Below, piece after piece: positions 1 through 6,976 of a stretch of DNA of 6,976 nt (position 1 is the stretch's first letter; every line of letters starts with the position of its first letter). This stretch comes from an uncultured Eubacteriaceae bacterium (GTDB lineage: Bacteria > Bacillota > Clostridia > Oscillospirales > Acutalibacteraceae). The stretch lies in contig CALCVR010000274.1 in the NCBI GenBank assembly GCA_937905915.1, positions 1 to 6,976 of the forward strand, in the 5' to 3' direction. The notes under the pieces are model-generated. The model saw only the letters and a program-made list of their open reading frames with translations. It had not been told where the DNA came from and did not search any database. Both the position numbers and the translations under genes were made by a program.

Positions 1-16
1 CATTAGCCTTCTTTGG

Positions 17-41
17 AACCACTCGCCTTGCGAGTGGTTTT
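17..41 (+). terminator. Hairpin, probable terminator of a plus-strand gene left of the window
   Basis: A perfect 10-bp stem (17-26 with 30-39) with a three-base CTT loop is followed by a short T run (TTTT at 38-41, the first two bases lying in the stem). On the minus strand the stem is followed by CCAAAG, with no T run, so it fits a transcript arriving from the left. The gene it would serve is outside the window. It could also act as a backup stop or 3' stabiliser for the minus-strand operon, whose main terminator lies just to the right. Confidence 0.5.
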
Positions 42-45
42 CGTA

Positions 46-89
46 ATACAAAAAGAAAACCATCCCGATTTAAAAATCGGGATGGTTTT
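46..89 (-). terminator. Strong intrinsic terminator of the ABC operon
   Basis: A perfect 15-bp stem (56-70 with 75-89) has a four-base loop. Read on the minus strand, the stem ends in TTTT and continues CTTTTTG, a classic U-tract. It begins 9 bases beyond the TAA of the DUF4340 gene, so it closes the four-gene operon. On the plus strand the stem also ends in GGTTTT, so it may work in both directions, but the minus-strand T tract is clearly better. Confidence 0.87.
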
Positions 90-97
90 GATATGCA

Positions 98-1654
98 TTA
101 TAGACTAGCGTCGATTTCCTTGCCCTCCATGGCGTCCTTTGTCTTTTGGATAAAGGACTCCACCTTCTTGGACTGAACGGTATACACCGGCAAATCGCCT
201 TCGATGCCTTCAATGGTCATAAGGCAAGTACGATCGGTATCCTGATAGAACTTGTATTCAAGGGAGCCCGCTCCATCAGCGATAGTAAGCTTGTAGGTCA
301 ATATCGGATCGCCTGTAGGCTCCTTATCGCTCAAACCGTCCACTGTCACAAACTGCAAGCACTGGTACCAATAGTACATCGTGGTATCGGGAATGTCCTT
401 GCCGTTTGCCTGGGACTGCTTTTCGCTGCCGCTGTCGGCTAGAACCCTTTCTCCAGTCTCCTCATTCACAAGAATAGACGGCTTAAAGGTAACATCCAAA
501 TCAGATGATTTTACCTCTACCGAATCGATATAGGTGATATCCACCAAAGCGGGGCTTGCGTTGATGATATCACTCATTTGCCACTCTGCCCATGGAACGC
601 TATTTGCTCTGATGGTGTAAACAACACGGCCGTCCTGTTCCATAGCATAATAGTTTCCTTCCTCGTCTTTGCCGCCCAACAGCAGGGATCCGCTGGAGGT
701 GAGCTTTTTCTCTTGGGATTCTCCTTCTGACGACTGAGGCTGGGAAGAGGACGCAGTAGTGCTGCTCTCCAGAGACGTGGAAATATCAGGCGCTTCCACA
801 GTAAACACCGCTGAGGAATAAGGGTCAGCAAGGCCGTACTCGGCCAACTGCTCTTCCGTGGGATCCACCGCCACCACGCTTACCGCATCAATGGCGCCCA
901 TAGAAGCGCTAAACGCGGTAGCCAATTCGTTACGGGCCGGGGTTTTAACTGGGGCCGTAATGATATGGTTCATCAAGCGCAGCGGGTTGGTGTCGCTGGT
1001 ATCGATATTGCGCTGGACGCGGATCTCTTCCGGGCGGACGGTTCCTCCCAAAACCATATCCTGCACATCCACCTGCGCTACATCGCCTTCAGCAGTGAAA
1101 ATATTGGTGCTGACATACTGTGTCTTGGGATAAAACAAGCATTCCACTGAGGTATTGAGCAGGAAAACCGCGTCTTCCCCCTTTTTACGGGCATAACGGA
1201 ATTCTGTACCGGGACAAGTGATTCCTACTTCCAAGGTATACGCCAGGCCGTCGGTATAGGTGACGTCCATGACGGCTTTTGCCGGATCCAATCCATATTC
1301 CGACAAATCGGCTGGATTCTCGTCGATGACCTTGGAGTAGGTGATCGATGCTGCAATGGCATTGAGCTCATCATAAGCCTCATCGTTTTTGGAGAAGTCC
1401 TCCAGACCATTGACGATCAGATTGCCGGAGGTGGCCAAAGTGGCCATATAGGAGTCCTTCTCATTGGTAATGGTGATGGATTCCAGCTCGGAAATGTTTT
1501 TATTCACCAGTGCTGTAGACGACTGACTGGATGCGCTGGAGGAAGCGCTGTCATCGCTTTTTTCCGGCACAAGAAGGAGAATGCCAGCCAAAATACCGCC
1601 CACCAACACCAAAACAACGGCGCATGCAATGAGGGCTTTGACTTGTTTACTCAT
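98..1654 (-). CDS. Membrane-anchored DUF4340 protein, last gene of the Gld-like ABC operon
   Basis: 518 residues. The ATG at 1654 is chosen over one seven codons upstream because GGAGGAGG lies 5 bases before it and it overlaps the previous stop as ATGA (1651-1654). Residues about 7-29 form one hydrophobic helix with no obvious cleavage site, so the protein is probably tethered with its bulk outside the cell. A Ser-rich linker (33-47) follows. The family hallmark 'xEYGL-D-P' occurs twice: SEYGLDPAKAV near 118-128 and AEYGLADPYSSAV near 271-283. Each is followed by beta-rich sequence with an LEVG or LLLGG turn and a Tyr/Val-rich strand, which suggests two DUF4340 modules. A second Ser/Gln/Glu-rich stretch (291-317) interrupts the second module. 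DUF4340 genes commonly sit beside GldG-like ABC auxiliary genes, as here. The molecular role is unknown; an extracytoplasmic partner of the ABC complex is my inference. Confidence 0.88.
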   Translation of the reverse strand: MSKQVKALIACAVVLVLVGGILAGILLLVPEKSDDSASSSASSQSSTALVNKNISELESITITNEKDSYMATLATSGNLIVNGLEDFSKNDEAYDELNAIAASITYSKVIDENPADLSEYGLDPAKAVMDVTYTDGLAYTLEVGITCPGTEFRYARKKGEDAVFLLNTSVECLFYPKTQYVSTNIFTAEGDVAQVDVQDMVLGGTVRPEEIRVQRNIDTSDTNPLRLMNHIITAPVKTPARNELATAFSASMGAIDAVSVVAVDPTEEQLAEYGLADPYSSAVFTVEAPDISTSLESSTTASSSQPQSSEGESQEKKLTSSGSLLLGGKDEEGNYYAMEQDGRVVYTIRANSVPWAEWQMSDIINASPALVDITYIDSVEVKSSDLDVTFKPSILVNEETGERVLADSGSEKQSQANGKDIPDTTMYYWYQCLQFVTVDGLSDKEPTGDPILTYKLTIADGAGSLEYKFYQDTDRTCLMTIEGIEGDLPVYTVQSKKVESFIQKTKDAMEGKEIDASL

Positions 1655-3111
1655 AAATGCCTCCTCCGGATCCAAATAACCAAACCGATTACCAATACCA
1701 CAAGGGGCAACGCAATAACAAAGATCACCAAACCGACAATTGTCACTTGGAGCTCCGTCATCTGCAAGGACGAATCTTGCAATTTACGGGAAGAAATATT
1801 GACTTCCTCAAGATCACGACCGGTGATCTTGTTGGCAATGGTGGTGAAGATGTCGTCGTTGAGGCAGTTGAAAACGGTACCGACGTTAAAGTAGTCGGTA
1901 GATCCGATGGCGATCACACGGGAAGTGTAGGTGTCCTCCCCCTCGGTGCGGGGCTTAGACGAGATGGTCATAGCGTTGAATACGCCCTTCTCACCCTCGG
2001 TGGTATTGCCCTCTTCGTCGGTCAAAAGCTGCACTGCGGTTTCTGACGTTTGGATCACCGGATGCACTTCGATGCCATTCTGAGTTTCAAACAGAGTCTC
2101 AATGGGTCTGGAATCCATGATGATGGGAGTAACACCGTTGTACTGGTTGATGTTGGGAGCCAGCTCGTTAGTTAAATAGTCGGCAATGGCCAAAGTGGGG
2201 TAACCGGAGTAGAAACGGTTACTGTCGGTCTCGGCAATCATGCCGTCTCCTACCTTAATGCCCCATTCGGAAAGGAACTCATCCAGGTTGGTCATGCCGC
2301 CGTAGGATGCGCCAAAGGTCACGACCAGATTGGGATTGTTTGTGTCCTTGTCCAAATATTCGTCGATCTTTTTGAGCTCGCCGGTGGTGTAATCGCTGCC
2401 GGGCTCGGCGATGACCAAGAAGGACATGTCGTCCGGGATTTCATCGGTCATCAGATTGATCTCAGACACTTCATAGGAAGCGTCAGTCATGGTCTGCTTG
2501 AAGTTTTCAAGTTTCTGTGTACTCTCATTGTGGCCGGTGATGATGCCCACCTTGGGGATTTCATCCACATCGGCCGACATGATCTTGGTGATCATGGTCT
2601 TTTCAATGACGTCCCCCGCCACATACTGCTGGTAGGTGGTGGCGTCGTATTGAATATCAAACAGGTCGGACGTGCTGATCACATAGTGGCGCTTGTCCGA
2701 TTCGATGATAATGCTGGTGCTTGTCAATTCATCGCCAGCGTATTTGGAGGCAAAGCTGGGATTCTTCTCAAGGTCAATGTACTCCACTTTGATCTTGGGA
2801 TTCACCTGGCTAAACTGCTCCAAGGCCGGCGGCACACGGCTGCCGGGATCGCCCACATTTTCAAATTCCTCTTTGGGCATCATAAGGTAAATGGTGATGT
2901 CGCTTTCCACCTTCTTGAGATACTCTGTACCCTGCTCTGAAAGGGTAAAGCGCTTATCAGAGGTCATGTCAACCGACAGCGGGAGCCGGGTGCCGAGGGC
3001 CGTCACCAGCACGTTGAGCACAACGATAACAGCAATCACGCCCACCGTAATGGCAGTGGCAATGCCGCCATACCGCAGTCTGCGGTTTTTGTTTGGATCT
3101 TTCACGCTCAT
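1651..3111 (-). CDS. GldG-like ABC transporter auxiliary membrane protein
   Basis: 486 residues. The ATG at 3111 follows GGAGGGAGAAC. One membrane helix lies near the N terminus (about 16-38) and one at the C terminus (about 455-480, then RRRHL). The roughly 415 residues between them are soluble and probably extracytoplasmic. The start of that domain, DMTSDKRFTLSEQG (48-61) followed by an ITIYLMMP strand, is typical of the GldG / ABC_transp_aux family. So are the ITGHNE motif (191-196) and a Rossmann-like stretch around VVTFGASYGGMTNLDEFLSEWG (263-284). In Bacteroidetes, GldG works with GldA and GldF in gliding. Here it follows the permease gene by 15 bases and overlaps the DUF4340 gene by 4 bases. 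It has no nucleotide-binding motifs, so it is probably a structural or substrate-contacting subunit; its substrate is unknown. Confidence 0.88.
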   Translation of the reverse strand: MSVKDPNKNRRLRYGGIATAITVGVIAVIVVLNVLVTALGTRLPLSVDMTSDKRFTLSEQGTEYLKKVESDITIYLMMPKEEFENVGDPGSRVPPALEQFSQVNPKIKVEYIDLEKNPSFASKYAGDELTSTSIIIESDKRHYVISTSDLFDIQYDATTYQQYVAGDVIEKTMITKIMSADVDEIPKVGIITGHNESTQKLENFKQTMTDASYEVSEINLMTDEIPDDMSFLVIAEPGSDYTTGELKKIDEYLDKDTNNPNLVVTFGASYGGMTNLDEFLSEWGIKVGDGMIAETDSNRFYSGYPTLAIADYLTNELAPNINQYNGVTPIIMDSRPIETLFETQNGIEVHPVIQTSETAVQLLTDEEGNTTEGEKGVFNAMTISSKPRTEGEDTYTSRVIAIGSTDYFNVGTVFNCLNDDIFTTIANKITGRDLEEVNISSRKLQDSSLQMTELQVTIVGLVIFVIALPLVVLVIGLVIWIRRRHL

Positions 3112-3126
3112 GTTCTCCCTCCTCCC

Positions 3127-3824
3127 TTAGCTCCATCTCTTTTTGTCCAGCACGCGCATGGTCAAAAAGAGGAAAATCGCTACAACGCTGATAAAGAAAA
3201 AGACGTTGGAATAGTTTAAAATGCCTCTGGTAAACGGCTCATACCGGGAGTTAAAGGAGATCCATCCGATAAAGGTGGTCAGCCAGCCCCAGGACACAGC
3301 CGAAGCCAAAGTATCCATTAAAATGATGAGCAGGGAGGCGGCCAGGGTGCCGATGGCGGCCACCGCCTGGCTGTCCGTCAAGCTGGAGACAAACAGGCCG
3401 ATGGCAATCACGGCCGCGCCCAGCAGGAACATACCCAGAAGGTTGCCCCAGAAGGACATCCAGTCCAGCTCGGTAAAGGCGCCCAGCACCAGCATGTAAA
3501 CAATGTTGATGGCCAGAGCCAGTGCGTACACAATCAAAGCCGACAGATATTTGCCAACGACCAGGCTGGACAGCCGTACCGGCGCCGTCAAAAGGGCTTG
3601 GTCGGTTTTAAGACGTTTGTCGTCGCTCATCAGCTTCATGGTGAGGATGGGGATGATTAGCATGATGATGGTGAACATATTTGCAAAAATAGCGCCTATG
3701 TTGGCCACGCGGGAGTATGTCATAAAATAAAAGAACAGCCCGGAACACAGGTAGAAAACGGCTAAAAAGGTAAACCCGATGGCCGAATGGAAATAGGCGC
3801 CGAGCTCACGCTTTAATACTGCGG

Positions 3825-3828
<4 letters not shown>
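3127..3828 (-). CDS. ABC-2 type permease, GldF-like
   Basis: 233 residues, with about six membrane segments (roughly 17-38, 43-64, 92-116, 128-150, 155-178 and 207-226), the usual size and plan of a minimal ABC-2 permease. Family features are the N-terminal amphipathic KRELGAYFHSAIGF and the coupling region after helix 2 (LTMKLMSDDKRLKTDQALLTAPV, about 62-84), which matches the 'iPlltMrl..E.k.gT.e.lLt.Pv' pattern. The C-terminal SRYEPFTRGILN stretch (194-205) precedes the last helix and a basic tail. The ATG overlaps the stop of the ATPase gene (ATGA, 3825-3828), with AAAGGAGG 9 bases upstream, so translation is likely coupled. One permease gene implies a homodimer with two ATPase copies. Substrate unknown. 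Confidence 0.9.
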
Positions 3829-4769
<941 letters not shown>

Positions 4770-4965
4770 TGTCGTTCCCTCCCGTTTCTTTGAAATTGAA
4801 ACCACATGGATGTTCTATACTGAGCCGGAACACATCCGGCTCAGGCAGTCAGCAAAACCCCGTTTGGAGGACGGGGTTGATTTCTCCTAACCGTAGTCCA
4901 CTGGTTCTTTCTCTATATTTTAATAAGCAGGAAAAGGCAGACGCCCTCCAACTTAGTAAAATAAC
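4770..4965 (-). promoter_or_regulatory. Untranslated leader of the ABC operon with hairpins
   Basis: This is the 3' half of a 364-base non-coding stretch. In transcript order the minus-strand leader contains three elements. The first is a weak AACC/GGTT hairpin (4889-4906). The second is an 8-bp GC-rich stem (4871-4878 with 4856-4863, loop 4864-4870) that ends in GGGGTTTT. The third is a 9-bp stem (4835-4843 with 4821-4829, loop 4830-4834). The ribosome binding site GGGAGGG follows. The middle hairpin has only four T, so it would be a weak terminator or attenuator. Its loop contains CCTCC, which could pair with the GGAGG of the ribosome binding site. I recognise no known riboswitch class or T-box and no convincing leader peptide. 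The stems are visible; regulatory function is inference. Confidence 0.4.
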
Positions 4966-4971
4966 ACAAAT

Positions 4972-5000
4972 ATGATAGCAGAAAAGCCATCTCAGAATGT
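4972..5000 (-). promoter_or_regulatory. Candidate extended -10 promoter for the ABC operon
   Basis: On the minus strand TGCTATCAT (4980-4972) matches an extended -10 (TGn plus TATCAT, 5 of 6). Seventeen bases upstream, the -35 position (ACATTC, 5000-4995) is poor, as is usual for extended -10 promoters. Transcription would begin near 4965. The -35 lies within a palindrome described separately. No better promoter was found between the amidohydrolase stop and the ATPase start, but read-through from the amidohydrolase gene is possible because no clean terminator separates them. Confidence 0.35.
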
Positions 5001-5008
5001 AAACATTC
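4995..5008. repeat. Palindrome GAATGT-AA-ACATTC, possible operator
   Basis: A 6-bp inverted repeat with a two-base spacer. It covers the -35 position of the candidate ABC-operon promoter, where a repressor would block transcription. I do not match it to a known regulator. Confidence 0.35.
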
Positions 5009-5041
5009 CTTGAATAAAGTGCAAAAAAGCTCCCACAACCA

Positions 5042-5058
5042 TACCAAAAATATTGGTA
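5042..5058. repeat. Inverted repeat TACCAA-N5-TTGGTA
   Basis: Perfect 6-bp arms flank five A/T bases in the AT-rich gap between the amidohydrolase and the ABC operon. Its centre is about 48 bases upstream of the palindrome at 4995-5008. It could be a second protein-binding site or a chance repeat in AT-rich DNA. The rest of 5009-5133 shows no gene. There is only a weak CCCC/GGGG hairpin (about 5103-5120) after the amidohydrolase stop; its T run comes several bases too late for a normal terminator. Confidence 0.3.
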
Positions 5059-5133
5059 AATTTCTGGTAGGTGCTTCTTTTATACAGCGAAAAACCCAAA
5101 TTCCCCTCTGCAAATGGGGGCAATGTAACTAAA

Positions 5134-5925
5134 TTAGTCGGCCAGCCCCAACACTCGTTTGGCGTTGCCGCTGAGTATTTTAGCCATGTCCTCCTCCGGC
5201 AATCCCACCGCCCGCAGGTGGCGCAGGGACGGTTCATGCTGCCACATGGGGAAATCGGTGCCAAATAGGCAGCGGTCCGGGCCGAAGGCTTTGATGAGCC
5301 TCCTATACTCCTCCGGCTCCATGAAGCCATAGCTTGAGGAGGTATCCACCCACACCCGGCGGGGTAACAGCCACCGTTCAGACTCCTTCCACTGCATCCA
5401 GCCTCCCAGATGAGCGGCTACCACATCTAGAGCCGGGAATTTATCCAGCACATTAGCCATGCGGCGAGGATGGGAAAAGTCATACCGGGGGTCGCCTGTG
5501 TGGATCAAAAGAGGTAAATTTCCTTCCAGCTTGGCATAGATGGGGAAGACCATGGGATCGTCCAGCTGGAATTTCTGAAAGTCGGGGTGAAGTTTGACCC
5601 CTTTGAGGCCCAGCTGTTTGATATGCTGGATCTCTTCTTCCCAATCCTCCATCCGGGGATGAAGGGTGCCTAAGCCGATGAGTTCGGGGTGCAGCTCACA
5701 CTGCTGGGCAATAAAGCAGTTGATGGAATGCACCTGATCCGGCTTGGTGGCCACCGATTGCACCACGAAACGATGGATCCCAGCCTTTTCTCCCTCCTCT
5801 AGGAGGGCTGTTACACGGCCGTTTACATGCATAGGGATATCGTAAAAGGCGCCGATGTTGGTAGTGGCCTTGTCGACGATCTTTTCCGGAAAAATATGGG
5901 CATGGAAGTCAATGATATCTTGCAT
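5134..5925 (-). CDS. Amidohydrolase (Amidohydro_2 / ACMSD-like metal-dependent hydrolase)
   Basis: 263 residues from the ATG at 5925, with GGAAGGAG 8 bases upstream. An in-frame ATG at 5988 would add 21 unlikely residues and lies within the transcribed leader. The fold is predicted as a TIM barrel carrying the family's metal ligands: DFHAHIFP (H8, H10) after strand 1, GVKLHPDFQ (109-117), LLIHTG (H142), VAAHLGG (H172) and LFGTDFPMW (D224). All key residues are present and the length is normal for a compact Amidohydro_2 protein. Such enzymes hydrolyse or decarboxylate small molecules in the cytoplasm; nothing here fixes the substrate. It is transcribed alone from a strong promoter and lies upstream of, but apparently apart from, the ABC operon. 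Confidence 0.9.
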   Translation of the reverse strand: MQDIIDFHAHIFPEKIVDKATTNIGAFYDIPMHVNGRVTALLEEGEKAGIHRFVVQSVATKPDQVHSINCFIAQQCELHPELIGLGTLHPRMEDWEEEIQHIKQLGLKGVKLHPDFQKFQLDDPMVFPIYAKLEGNLPLLIHTGDPRYDFSHPRRMANVLDKFPALDVVAAHLGGWMQWKESERWLLPRRVWVDTSSSYGFMEPEEYRRLIKAFGPDRCLFGTDFPMWQHEPSLRHLRAVGLPEEDMAKILSGNAKRVLGLAD

Positions 5926-5965
5926 GGAGGTAGCTCCTTCCCAAAACACCCCCTTCAAAAGGAGG
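5926..5965 (-). promoter_or_regulatory. Amidohydrolase leader: ribosome binding site that can be paired
   Basis: The ribosome binding site GGAAGGAG (5941-5934) is followed by CTAC and then CTCC directly before the ATG, so GGAG/CTCC can close a 4-bp stem (5934-5937 with 5926-5929). Further upstream, CCTCCTT (5965-5959) can pair with AAGGGGG (5955-5949; loop TTG, one G-T pair) or alternatively with the AAGGAG of the ribosome binding site. The pairings are visible; any switching role is inference. Confidence 0.25.
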
Positions 5966-6002
5966 CGAAAATTTTGACACAGTAGCAAATAGAATCCTAC
6001 TT

Positions 6003-6031
6003 ATTATAATACTAACAGGGCCTTTTGTCAA
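6003..6031 (-). promoter_or_regulatory. Consensus sigma-A promoter of the amidohydrolase gene
   Basis: On the minus strand TTGACA (6031-6026), a 17-base spacer and TATAAT (6008-6003) match the consensus exactly at all twelve positions. Transcription should begin around 5996, giving a leader of about 70 bases before the ATG at 5925. A perfect promoter suggests strong basal transcription or control by a repressor or at the RNA level. Confidence 0.88.
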
Positions 6032-6243
6032 AAATTGGCTGCTTGAAATCGATATTCCTCAGCATTTTCCCTATTTATGGATTTTATTTGTGCTTTCATC
6101 CATTGGTATTTTCTCTACTATGACGCCGCATCCAGTTGATTGCAAATGGCAGTATGCGGGGTGCCATCCCTGTTTGACAAGATTTTTTTAGCAGCTGCTT
6201 TTACCCCTTTTCTGGGGCGGTGTAATTGCCGCAGGGCTTTGTC

Positions 6244-6272
6244 TTGCTATCCGGAGGATTTTTGACTATAAT
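6244..6272 (+). promoter_or_regulatory. ychF: Sigma-A promoter of ychF
   Basis: TTGCTA (6244-6249) and TATAAT (6267-6272) are separated by 17 bases; the -35 matches 4 of 6 positions and the -10 all six. Transcription should begin near 6279, leaving about 110 bases of leader before the ychF ATG at 6390. Its -35 lies 212 bases from that of the divergent amidohydrolase promoter, so the two need not overlap functionally. Confidence 0.75.
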
Positions 6273-6341
6273 GGAGAGAAAGCCTCGATGTTTGGGGCGT
6301 AATGGAATACAGAATAGGAAAATAAAAGTCCTTCTTATGCG

Positions 6342-6353
6342 TCTGTGCACAGA
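6342..6353. repeat. Perfect palindrome TCTGTGCACAGA in the ychF leader
   Basis: A 12-bp perfect palindrome about 65 bases downstream of the predicted ychF transcription start and 36 bases before the ATG. With no loop it is better suited to protein binding on DNA than to an RNA hairpin. No known operator is matched. Confidence 0.3.
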
Positions 6354-6389
6354 GTTGGGCTGCTGGATAGAGAAAGGATCTGAAGTTGT

Positions 6390-6976
6390 ATGAAATTGGG
6401 AATCGTGGGACTGCCTAATGTGGGGAAAAGCACCCTGTTTAACGCCATTACCAATGCCGGCGCCCAGTCGGCCAACTATCCCTTTTGCACCATTGAACCC
6501 AATGTTGGCGTGGTGGCGGTGCCGGACAAACGTCTGGATGTTCTGACCGAAATGTACCATCCGGTCAAGACCACCCCGGCCGTCATTGAGTTTGTGGATA
6601 TCGCCGGCCTGGTGCGGGGCGCCTCCAAGGGGGAGGGGCTGGGTAATAAATTCCTGGCCAATATCCGGGAAGTAGACGCCATGATCCATGTGGTACGCTG
6701 CTTTGAAAACGACGATATCGTCCATGTGGAAGGGTCCATCGATCCGGCCCGGGACATTGAGACCATCAATCTAGAGCTGATTTTCTCCGACATCGAGATG
6801 CTGGAACGCCGTATCGACAAAAGCAAAAAGCTCATGAAGGGGGATAAGTCTTACGCCGCCGAGGTGGAATTCCTGGAAAGGGTCAAGGCTTGGCTGGAAG
6901 AGGGGAAACCGGCCCGCACGGTGGAACGTTCCACGGAAGAGGATGAGATCCTCTCTTCGGTAGCTCTCCTGACCTC
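6390..6976 (+). CDS. ychF: Redox-regulated/ribosome-associated NTPase YchF (Obg family), 5' part
   Basis: The gene runs off the right edge; 195 residues are present of about 360-370 usual. The ATG at 6390 follows GAAAGGA (6372-6378) by 11 bases. The N terminus MKLGIVGLPNVGKSTLFNAI carries Walker A (GLPNVGKST, 7-15). Next come the NYPFCTIEPNVG switch region (29-40), G3 motif DIAGLV (70-75), and RGASKGEGLGNKFL (76-89), all highly conserved in YchF. The hydrophobic L74 after DIAG, instead of the catalytic Gln of Ras-like GTPases, is standard for this group. Residues about 130-175 look like the helical insertion. The G4-equivalent and the C-terminal TGS domain lie beyond the window. YchF/EngD prefers ATP, binds ribosomes and is widely conserved as a housekeeping gene with roles in translation and stress response. 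It is transcribed divergently from the amidohydrolase. Confidence 0.96.
   Translation, partial: MKLGIVGLPNVGKSTLFNAITNAGAQSANYPFCTIEPNVGVVAVPDKRLDVLTEMYHPVKTTPAVIEFVDIAGLVRGASKGEGLGNKFLANIREVDAMIHVVRCFENDDIVHVEGSIDPARDIETINLELIFSDIEMLERRIDKSKKLMKGDKSYAAEVEFLERVKAWLEEGKPARTVERSTEEDEILSSVALLT

Larger units (their letters stand above)
5934..6302 (+). pseudogene. Possible decayed membrane-protein fragment in the divergent intergenic region
   Basis: Between a TAG at 5931 and a TAA at 6300 the plus-strand frame is open except for one TAG at 6189: about 121 sense codons. It encodes three hydrophobic stretches: ILLIIILTGPFV (5994-6029), YLWILFVLSSIGIFSTMTP (6072-6128) and, after the TAG, LFWGGVIAAGLCLAIRRIF (6207-6263). 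No normal start codon opens it, although GGAGG occurs at 5961. From memory, the order helix / 'S..TP.P.D' / short loop / FWGG helix recalls the C-terminal tail of sodium:solute symporters; this is untested. Both neighbouring promoters lie inside it, so it would not be a functional gene today. The alternative is chance: T-rich non-coding DNA readily reads as hydrophobic residues. Confidence 0.25.

Noticed and set aside
2530..2940. 136-residue plus-strand open frame opposite the GldG-like gene
   Set aside because: It is the His-rich antisense mirror of a well-supported gene and has no family features.
4856..4878. Hairpin as a full terminator before the ABC operon
   Set aside because: On the minus strand only four T follow the 8-bp stem, so complete termination is unlikely. 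It is kept only as part of the leader.
4999..5025. Alternative promoter TTGCAC, 17 bases, TACATT on the minus strand
   Set aside because: It matches only 3 of 6 and 4 of 6 consensus positions; the extended -10 at 4972-4980 is better, though neither is certain.
5103..5120. Terminator after the amidohydrolase gene
   Set aside because: The stem is short and bulged, and the T run begins about eight bases after it, so it is not called as a terminator. Partial read-through into the ABC operon cannot be excluded.
6201..6835. Minus-strand open frames opposite ychF
   Set aside because: They are antisense to a clearly conserved YchF sequence and have no ribosome binding site or recognisable product.

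Overview
The base composition is moderate, the ribosome binding sites are strong GGAGG types, and the promoters are of the sigma-A type. The gene families present are a Gld-like ABC cassette with a DUF4340 protein, an Amidohydro_2 enzyme and YchF. Together they suggest a Firmicute of the Clostridia, perhaps an Oscillospirales-type gut or anaerobic bacterium. This placement is inference; no rRNA or other marker gene lies in the window.

Layout: positions 1-97 hold two hairpin terminators. From 4769 down to 98 on the minus strand runs a tight four-gene operon: ABC ATPase (GldA-like), six-helix ABC-2 permease (GldF-like), a membrane-anchored auxiliary protein (GldG / ABC_transp_aux type), and a membrane-anchored DUF4340 protein. 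Two of the three junctions are ATGA stop/start overlaps and the third gap is 15 bases, so the four proteins are probably made together as one envelope complex. A strong hairpin plus T-tract ends the operon. In front of it lies a 364-base non-coding stretch with a candidate extended -10 promoter, a palindrome over its -35 region, and an untranslated leader of nearly 200 bases that can form several hairpins.

Upstream, also on the minus strand, is a separate gene for a metal-dependent amidohydrolase (5925-5134). It has a textbook promoter (TTGACA, 17 bases, TATAAT). Diverging from it on the plus strand is ychF, the Obg-family P-loop NTPase, cut off by the right edge of the window, with its own promoter (TTGCTA, 17 bases, TATAAT). 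The 464 bases between these two start codons contain both promoters. They also carry a hydrophobic plus-strand reading frame broken by a single TAG, which may be the decayed tail of a membrane transporter gene.

The ABC operon is the part with the least known biology. In Bacteroidetes, GldA/F/G serve gliding motility, but what this Firmicute version with a DUF4340 partner moves or organises cannot be told from the sequence. The other genes look like ordinary chromosomal genes. I see no mobile element, CRISPR array, tRNA or rRNA.
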